Shown in pieces: positions 57,978-64,000 of a stretch of DNA of 64,000 bases (position 1 is the first letter of the stretch; each line of letters begins with the position of its first letter). The notes under the pieces were generated by a model that was not told the DNA's origin, searched no databases, and worked only from the letters and a program-made list of their open reading frames with translations. Position numbers and translations under genes: made by a program. The stretch lies in IMG/VR virus record IMGVR_UViG_3300021479_000014, positions 16,610-80,609 of that record; one strand, written 5' to 3'. The stretch is from a virus.

Positions 57978-59269
57978 TATGCTATCCTCTGATAATAATA
58001 AAGCAACGTATTAATAGGAGATGGATCAAATGAAACAGTCGCACCTAATTGTGCCCATAATCCCCCATAATCAGACATTTGTCTACCAGTAAAAGAAGAA
58101 GTACCTTGACCTGCTTGCCCAGGAACGACAAGATACCATGATCCAGGTTCTCCATAACCTGACATAATACCAGCAGCGCCAGGCGGACCTTGTGGTCCTT
58201 GCCCGCCTTGTGGTCCTTGAACACCCTGTAAACCTTGTGGTCCTAATCCACCTTGTGCTCCAACTGGGCCAGGCGGACCAGGAGGGCCTGGAGGTCCTGG
58301 CGCGCCAGGTGCGCCAGCAGGTAGCTTAGTTTCAAGAAACGCTAAAGAATAACCACCTGTAATAAAGAAAGCTCCATTTGGGTAAATATTATTTGTATCA
58401 AATTCTAAAAACAACATTCCCTGTAATTCACCACCTGTAAGAGTTTCTCCTTGATGTCCAAGAACAGCATATGGTCCCCATTGGACACCTTGCGATCCTT
58501 CAACAGTAAGCTGAACTGGACCTGTACTTACATTAGTGCTACCAGTAATAATCATTCCAGGAAATGGACCAGTTGCTGGGAAAGTAAGTCCAATATTGCA
58601 AAGAAGATTATTATAATCTGGAGATGGAATTGCGGCGCCAAAGAAGAAAATATCAGAAGTTATTTCTTTAAAGTTTAGAATTTGAAATTCTGATCCATCA
58701 AATTCCATTAATGCTATTTGACCAGTAATTAAATCGTCTGGAGAAAGTTGTGAAAGATCTGATCTCGTAACAGGATGCGCGAGTGATCCTTGCACTTGCA
58801 TTACCACAGGACCAGTATTGGAATTGGCAATAGTAACTGATAAAACAGTGCCAACATCTAGACTGGGTAGAGGTGGATTAGTATTAGCTATTTCAATTAG
58901 ATTAGGAGTAACACTAATATCATTACCAGAATAAGTGACATTTGGAACATCACCCTGCTGTAACATTTGATTCATTGCACCAGCAGTATGCAAATGACCA
59001 AATATAGAACCAGCTGGCCAAGATTGGGGTAATGTGTTTTCTTGGCCTCTAACTATGGTTAATGTGTCACCAACAACAGATGTAACATGAACAATTTCTC
59101 TTAACTGTCCAGTTAATTGGTCAATCAAAGTTGCAATGAATTGTTCTTGTCCAGGAACAGGTTGCGGGAATGTGGCGCCACTTCCAGATGCTACATTCAC
59201 CTGTGTGCTGGTAGGAAAGATAGACCCAGCAATAGTGCTACTAACATTATTACCAAAGATGAGTCTCAT
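57977..59269 (-). CDS. Tail fibre with collagen-like segment
   Basis: 430 residues. N-terminal half looks like a baseplate/fibre attachment domain (IATLIDQLTGQLREIVHVTSVVGDTLTIVRGQE), then a Gly-X-Y stretch (about residues 320-370), and a C-terminal tip. A second collagen-type fibre in one phage, shorter than the 54430 one. Confidence 0.8.
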   Translation of the reverse strand: MRLIFGNNVSSTIAGSIFPTSTQVNVASGSGATFPQPVPGQEQFIATLIDQLTGQLREIVHVTSVVGDTLTIVRGQENTLPQSWPAGSIFGHLHTAGAMNQMLQQGDVPNVTYSGNDISVTPNLIEIANTNPPLPSLDVGTVLSVTIANSNTGPVVMQVQGSLAHPVTRSDLSQLSPDDLITGQIALMEFDGSEFQILNFKEITSDIFFFGAAIPSPDYNNLLCNIGLTFPATGPFPGMIITGSTNVSTGPVQLTVEGSQGVQWGPYAVLGHQGETLTGGELQGMLFLEFDTNNIYPNGAFFITGGYSLAFLETKLPAGAPGAPGPPGPPGPPGPVGAQGGLGPQGLQGVQGPQGGQGPQGPPGAAGIMSGYGEPGSWYLVVPGQAGQGTSSFTGRQMSDYGGLWAQLGATVSFDPSPINTLLYYYQRIA

Positions 59270-59274
59270 TATTT

Positions 59275-60396
59275 TTATCCTGTTACTACATCATCCCAGA
59301 TAAACTGAAATGGCAATTCTAGAATACCCGATCTAACAGCATCAGCAAATTCTATCATATTAGGTAATGATGGAAAATTAACAGCCACAGTATTTACTTG
59401 ATTATATCGCATAACATTATATTGAAATGAATCATCATTGTATAAGGCACTATCCACTAATGTACGATCAACTAGAATCAATCTAATCGTAACATCACAA
59501 TGTGCACCAAAAGTAACGCTAACTTGATAAGTATTATCTATATTTGGACTTGTTCCGTTTGTTCCCAATAGAAAGCGCATAATGCGCTTCTTAAGCCATT
59601 CAACACTAAATCGTTTACCATCACCTTTATGATAATGCCATGTTATACAACGTCGATAAATATCATCATTTACTAATGCTGGTGCAGTAGGAAAATAATA
59701 TTGCCAGAAATTATATTGCTGAGTATTATATTGTCCAGTATTATATGGTCCTATAATAGTTGGAGATTTATACAATAAACTTGGACGAGGATATCCATAA
59801 ACGCCTTGACCTACCCAATCTAGCAGCGCACCAGATACAGGATCTTTGGTGTAAATGGGTAAATTAAGAGCATTAAATGTATCAACTATATCCTGTTGCA
59901 TTTCATTATAAGCACGTATAAATGCTTGTAAATCATCATCATCGGAATATTCTTGATAAAGATATGCAGGAATTGTTCTTAATAAGCCAGTTGGACCTTT
60001 AGGAGGAAAATCACTTGTTATAAAAGGAGGTGGCGGAGGCTCTTGCGGAAGAATTTGAACTACAACAAATTTATGTCCAACAGCAGTAGAGTTTACCCAA
60101 ATACCATATTCTGATTGCGGCGGAATATCAAAACGTTGTCCAGGCTGTAGCGCAACAGTAGTGGAAGTAGTTTCACTAGCAGCAGGACCAGTAGGATCTA
60201 CGTAGAGAACAGTTGGAACAGATAAATCTTGTTCATAAGCGTCTATTGGATTAAATATATAACCACCAACAGCATCTCCTGATGAAACTTGTACCGAATG
60301 GTGCGCTGCTAGTATCTTGGATACAAATCCCTTTGTTGGCGTTACTGGTGCAACTACATCAACACTTACATCTACAAATGGTACATGTTTATTCAT
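59275..60396 (-). CDS. Tail protein, P2 gpI-like (DUF2612 type)
   Basis: 373 residues. The N-terminal 130 residues carry the GGYIFNP/LYVDPTGPA module; the rest resembles P2 gpI-type baseplate proteins (LLRTIPAYLYQEYSDDDDLQAFIRAYNEM, GALLDWVGQGVYGYPR). Forms a peripheral baseplate part that attaches fibres. Overlaps the J-like gene by four bases. Confidence 0.75.
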   Translation of the reverse strand: MNKHVPFVDVSVDVVAPVTPTKGFVSKILAAHHSVQVSSGDAVGGYIFNPIDAYEQDLSVPTVLYVDPTGPAASETTSTTVALQPGQRFDIPPQSEYGIWVNSTAVGHKFVVVQILPQEPPPPPFITSDFPPKGPTGLLRTIPAYLYQEYSDDDDLQAFIRAYNEMQQDIVDTFNALNLPIYTKDPVSGALLDWVGQGVYGYPRPSLLYKSPTIIGPYNTGQYNTQQYNFWQYYFPTAPALVNDDIYRRCITWHYHKGDGKRFSVEWLKKRIMRFLLGTNGTSPNIDNTYQVSVTFGAHCDVTIRLILVDRTLVDSALYNDDSFQYNVMRYNQVNTVAVNFPSLPNMIEFADAVRSGILELPFQFIWDDVVTG

Positions 60397-61826
60397 ATCG
60401 AATTTACTATCACATTATTGGTAGTTGTATAAAAATAACTAAATGGATCTCCTGGTATAATTCCTGTATCAGGTGTTGGAGGTTGTCCTACTCCATCAAA
60501 AGCAACCTCAAAATTAAGAACAGTCACATTTTCAGATGCAAGAATATTCTTAATTGAATCAAGAAATACAGCAGTCATATCATAAATATTTAAAGGTGAT
60601 ATACCAACAAAAAGACTGTTTATGTAATTTACCAATGCTGGAGTTGCAGCTTGAGCTATAGCTTGTGGAGACACATAATTTGGAGAATTAGTATCCCATA
60701 ATACAACCATAGTTACAAGTTGCTGCGGTGGAAGAATAAATGGAATAAGATAACTATCAGGATAACTATTAAGTGTAACTTCTTGAAGAATAGGATTGGG
60801 ACTTACAATTCCACCTCCGTTGTTATATGGAAATAACAATGTGCCATCAACAGGAATACTAAAACTATCATCATCAATTATAGTAACTGGATATTTATTG
60901 CCATTTAATATTGACATATTACCAGAGATATTATATAACGTCTCTGTCATTCCTGTTAAAAGATTATGATTATATGCTGTTTCAATAACGACTGGATTAG
61001 TATTTGAGATATTGACTATTTCGATATTTGGACGATCAAGACTAACAAGATCGCCAAGAGCATAATAAATTGCCCAAGCGACTTGATAAGGATCACCACC
61101 TCCAACAAGTATTGTCCATTTGCAAGTATTCAGATTTTGACGAACAGAAACCAACCGTTGCACAACACCTGGAATGTTCCAAAGCAATGTCTTGAGATAA
61201 CGATCCGTACCTGTTGATGAAGCAAGACCTGCTGTCAACGTTCTAGTTCTAAATGATTGTATAGTTTCTGTTGATAAAGAAGGAATACCATCAGAAGGAT
61301 TTGTAACTGACAAACTAATATCTAATGGAACAGATGTACCAAAACTTGTTACAGTTCCAGCTGGAACAGGCCAAGTGCCAGCTTGCGTAGCTACAGCATG
61401 AATAGGAAGTGAATCACCGTATGAACCAACAACACCACCATCTGTGCAAATATATTGATAACTACCGTCAGTAACAGTAAAGCCAGGAATAATAATGAAT
61501 CCAGGTGTACCACTAAATATAAGATCAACAGAAGTATTGTTAGCCGCACCAGGCTGTATACCATATATATCAATTCCAAGTTGATATAATATAAAAGCAT
61601 TGGCACCATAAGGCGTTACAGAATTTATTAAATCAACCATAAATTGATTTGAAATAACAATAGCAGCAACACATGTGGAAGCCACATCTTCTATAAGTGT
61701 TGCTGGAAGATTGGCTGTATAATCTGGATTGGTAGATGCTACCTTAGCAACCAATCGCTGACGCAATTGTGCAGGTGGCGTAGGCAGCAAACCTTGTGGA
61801 CCCATAATTAAAGGAAGTACAGCCAT
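60393..61826 (-). CDS. Baseplate J-like protein
   Basis: 477 residues. The early region RLVAKVASTNPDYTANLPATLIEDVASTCVAAIVISNQFMVDLINSVTPYGAN is the typical start of Baseplate_J proteins (P2 gpJ/Mu gp47), followed by TQAGTWPVPAGTVT and SFRTRTLTAGLASSTGTDRYLKTLLW. It forms the outer ring of the contractile-tail baseplate. TAATG overlap with the upstream gene. Confidence 0.9.
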   Translation of the reverse strand: MAVLPLIMGPQGLLPTPPAQLRQRLVAKVASTNPDYTANLPATLIEDVASTCVAAIVISNQFMVDLINSVTPYGANAFILYQLGIDIYGIQPGAANNTSVDLIFSGTPGFIIIPGFTVTDGSYQYICTDGGVVGSYGDSLPIHAVATQAGTWPVPAGTVTSFGTSVPLDISLSVTNPSDGIPSLSTETIQSFRTRTLTAGLASSTGTDRYLKTLLWNIPGVVQRLVSVRQNLNTCKWTILVGGGDPYQVAWAIYYALGDLVSLDRPNIEIVNISNTNPVVIETAYNHNLLTGMTETLYNISGNMSILNGNKYPVTIIDDDSFSIPVDGTLLFPYNNGGGIVSPNPILQEVTLNSYPDSYLIPFILPPQQLVTMVVLWDTNSPNYVSPQAIAQAATPALVNYINSLFVGISPLNIYDMTAVFLDSIKNILASENVTVLNFEVAFDGVGQPPTPDTGIIPGDPFSYFYTTTNNVIVNSI

Positions 61827-62200
61827 TAGTAAGGTATCACATCAGTTAGAACTGCACCATACTGCGTAATCACGACAAATTGATAAGCAGGTGCAGGACG
61901 CCCATCTTCATCACGACGATTTGGCAAATTTGTTAAAGTTAATGACATAAAATACTTTGCAAATCTTTGTTGTATCAAATTTATATTATAATCAGGAGCA
62001 ATCTGTGTCATGACAGAAGCATGTGCAGGAATACCCCAATCTGCAAAGAATGGACTTTCATGTAAATTCAGCTTAATAACTTGAATCATATTTGTTAAAT
62101 ACACCATATCATTAAAGCCATTGGGATCTGTTTCTACAACTACCCATTTCTTTTTATATGGATAAAGTATATCAGGTACGATGCGCCCATAAACCCGCAT
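61826..62200 (-). CDS. Baseplate protein, gp25-like
   Basis: 124 residues from ATG 62200 (TAATG with the previous stop, AGAGG upstream); a start at 62218 would add six residues. Centre ESPFFADWGIPAHASVMTQIAPDYNINLIQQRFAKYFMSLTL fits gp25/W-like wedge proteins of contractile tails. Family match is moderate. Confidence 0.65.
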   Translation of the reverse strand: MRVYGRIVPDILYPYKKKWVVVETDPNGFNDMVYLTNMIQVIKLNLHESPFFADWGIPAHASVMTQIAPDYNINLIQQRFAKYFMSLTLTNLPNRRDEDGRPAPAYQFVVITQYGAVLTDVIPY

Positions 62201-63516
62201 TATGACCTCTGCGCCCAAATATTACCCATTACAGTACAAGCTCCAGTAAATTTTGCTTGAGCAATTAAATAATAATAAGTATCAGCAATTATGTTGACAT
62301 AGCAAGATCGTAATGGTAAAATTTGCAAGTCACTTGCCGGAGTAGCTGATGGAAACCAAAGCTGATTTCTAGCTACTCCAATATCTGGAATATTAGGAAG
62401 TGTCACTGTAGTATTAATAGCAGCTGACATATCTGTTAATCCAGCTACTGGTTTAAACCAGACTTCTCCATTAATAGTCCAAATACCAGGAGTTAACCAA
62501 ATACCAGTAAAACCTGCTGGTATATCACTAGTAATATCAACTCCAGTTGTGATATTACTGTAAATTATTTCTCCAGTTGCTCCTACTCCTGGAAAACCAC
62601 CTCCTGGTGCGCCGCCAAATCCACCTCCAGCACTAATCATTCCACCTGCGCTAATGTTACCACTAGCCGTAAGACTTCCAATAATATTAAATAATGTTTG
62701 GGCAGTAGGTTTTGGGACATTAGGAAGTGAAGGTAAAGGAAGAGGAAATGTAAGATCAGATTGTTCTGGTGTTTCTAATGTGGATATTTCTGTTTCAAGA
62801 CCTCCTGCTGCACCAACTGTAAAATGTGACGCTACTAAATTGAACATACCACTTCCGCTAATAGCGTGAGTTATTTCATTTTGTGCAAGCTGCTGTATAC
62901 TTTGAGCATTGTGAGATATAATACCAGAAAGAGCAGTATGAAGAATATTGCTACCAGCAGTATGAGATATAAGACCTTCAAGAGCTTGATGAATAATATT
63001 GCTATTAGCTACATGATTTATAGCTGCGGAAGAATTATGTATTATATTATTGAGAAAATCTAAAAGATGGAACGTTGATTTATCTTGTGTTTGAGTTTTA
63101 TGTCCTGATGGTCCTCCTGTAACTAAAAACTGGTTAGGATCGCGTTGATCAAATTTCTTATTGCTAATAGGATGAAATACATGCGTTGCTAAATTGCCTC
63201 TTGAATACATGTTAGCGGTTCCACCGCTAACTCCATCTGTAGATGATATGGAAAAATCGCTTGGGACAGCGTATCCTTTATCACCAACTTGCGTAGGTTC
63301 ACGAGTATACTTAGAAAATGCTTGAGGAATAACAATTTTAGGTAAAGTAAATGGGCCAGTAGCATCAAAAGTAAACTCTAACATATCATTTTCTAAGATT
63401 TGCGATACATGTCCTTGAAATGTTTTAGGCTGATTTTGTTGATTATCAGCCGCTTTAGTACGCGTGAAATTATGCAGTTTATTAATAAATGAAACCTTCT
63501 GTGAGGTATCGTTCAC
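62200..63516 (-). CDS. Baseplate spike-like protein
   Basis: 438 residues from GTG 63516 (GTGA overlap with the plug gene). N-terminal OB-like part (FQGHVSQILENDMLEFTFDATG, IPQAFSKYTREPTQVGDKGYAVPSDFSI), then a helical-repeat region with regular IIHQALEGLISHTAGSNILHTAL units that may be a beta-helix/needle, then a Gly-rich C-terminal domain ending in beta strands. Likely the tail-tip spike or gp138-type protein. Confidence 0.7.
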   Translation of the reverse strand: MNDTSQKVSFINKLHNFTRTKAADNQQNQPKTFQGHVSQILENDMLEFTFDATGPFTLPKIVIPQAFSKYTREPTQVGDKGYAVPSDFSISSTDGVSGGTANMYSRGNLATHVFHPISNKKFDQRDPNQFLVTGGPSGHKTQTQDKSTFHLLDFLNNIIHNSSAAINHVANSNIIHQALEGLISHTAGSNILHTALSGIISHNAQSIQQLAQNEITHAISGSGMFNLVASHFTVGAAGGLETEISTLETPEQSDLTFPLPLPSLPNVPKPTAQTLFNIIGSLTASGNISAGGMISAGGGFGGAPGGGFPGVGATGEIIYSNITTGVDITSDIPAGFTGIWLTPGIWTINGEVWFKPVAGLTDMSAAINTTVTLPNIPDIGVARNQLWFPSATPASDLQILPLRSCYVNIIADTYYYLIAQAKFTGACTVMGNIWAQRS

Positions 63517-64000
63517 GGAGATACCTCAAATTGTCGATTTCTAAATATCAATGTTGAATTAAAATAGCTCTTTGTCATACTTATTAAATATTGCACCACA
63601 CCAGCTTGATACATGGCACCAGGATTTTGATCCATAGGATAAGCAAACGTATTAACTCCAGTAATTAATGCCATTCCACTTCCATTATATGTACTAGGAA
63701 GAGCTTGAATAATGCTAACATTAACTATTTTTCCAAATTGAAAATTATGTGGCGCAGCTAATGTAGCATTGACTACTTTGTTATTTTCATCCCAAACTAG
63801 TGATAGTATCTCAGCGCCTATAAGAGTTTCTACCAAAGGTACCATAAAAATTAAATTATTATTAAATGATGTACATTTGACATAATATCGTTGGGCAGCT
63901 ACATTCCATAAAACTGTAATAGTATAGGTTTCTCCATCAAATATAGGCGTAAAAGATGGTGCTCTAACGTTTGAAGGAACAAATGGATAATAAGAAATAA
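63513..64000 (-). CDS. Baseplate plug-like protein (5' end outside window)
   Basis: The open frame continues past a Met at 63845 to the right edge, so that Met is internal and the true start lies outside the window. The N-terminal visible part has FDGETYTITVLWNVAAQRYYVKC and, further, TLIGAEILSLVWDENNKVV, as in phage baseplate plug proteins; the C-terminus ends SYFNSTLIFRNRQFEVSP, a typical plug ending. The protein caps the tail tube. Confidence 0.7.
   Translation of the reverse strand, partial: ISYYPFVPSNVRAPSFTPIFDGETYTITVLWNVAAQRYYVKCTSFNNNLIFMVPLVETLIGAEILSLVWDENNKVVNATLAAPHNFQFGKIVNVSIIQALPSTYNGSGMALITGVNTFAYPMDQNPGAMYQAGVVQYLISMTKSYFNSTLIFRNRQFEVSP

Noticed and set aside
1-64000. CRISPR arrays, insertion sequences, integrase or attachment sites
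   Set aside because: No regularly spaced repeat array, no transposase and no integrase signature was seen in any frame.

Overview
The window looks like most of the genome of a tailed, probably contractile-tailed (myovirus-like) phage with an AT-rich genome. Supporting genes on the minus strand are a DUF1073-type portal and a large terminase at the left edge, and a baseplate/tail-fibre/lysis block at the right edge (baseplate plug-like, spike-like, gp25-like, J-like and gpI-like proteins, collagen-repeat fibres, an S74 fibre, an M15 endolysin, a holin-like protein). Major capsid, sheath and tape-measure genes are not here, so the window is incomplete at both ends. A PEPxxWA-CTERM protein and a LuxR-type HTH of the kind common in alphaproteobacteria suggest, as inference only, an alphaproteobacterial host.

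Layout. 1-5409 (minus): portal, a Gly/Pro repeat protein, small genes, large terminase, small HTH protein. 5410-5767: hairpin-rich divergent control region. 5768-9991 (plus): NusG-like protein, then a tightly overlapping run of small genes, many with CxxC zinc motifs, plus a PD-(D/E)xK nuclease-like protein. 9992-11667: GC-rich structured DNA, one GC-rich gene, two GNRA-loop terminators and an AT-rich repeat region that could be an origin. 11668-15723: DUF5906-type helicase, DUF3631 ATPase and a displaced small terminase. 15724-16610: gene-poor, hairpin-rich. 16611-28107 (plus): a long operon of small genes, three of whose gene junctions are occupied by sequences that fold as type II hammerhead ribozymes. 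28100-29564 (minus): primase-polymerase and a coiled-coil protein. 29677-48949 (plus): XRE regulator, ligase, nucleotide metabolism (DUF5664, ThyX), a putative DNA or nucleotide modification cluster (SDR, FAD oxidoreductase, HAD phosphatase, methyltransferase, GT-A-like proteins), DnaQ-like exonuclease, DnaE polymerase, SF2 helicase, and a PEP-CTERM protein. 48982-64000 (minus): LuxR HTH, cupin, fibres, lysis, baseplate.

How it fits together. Replication appears largely self-sufficient: C-family polymerase with a separate proofreading exonuclease, AEP primase-polymerase, SF3-like helicase, ATP-dependent ligase and SF2 helicase. Small genes are joined by ATGA, GTGA and TAATG overlaps, so translational coupling is pervasive; control seems to lie in the RNA (hammerheads, terminator-RBS cassettes, NusG-like factor) and in an XRE regulator whose putative site recurs at the ligase promoter.

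The most striking finding is the set of three hammerheads at 17805-17861, 18300-18360 and 20985-21045. Each starts 0-3 nt after a stop codon and sits just upstream of a ribosome binding site, so the polycistronic RNA could cut itself at gene boundaries. All calls were made by reading the sequence; no database search was run.
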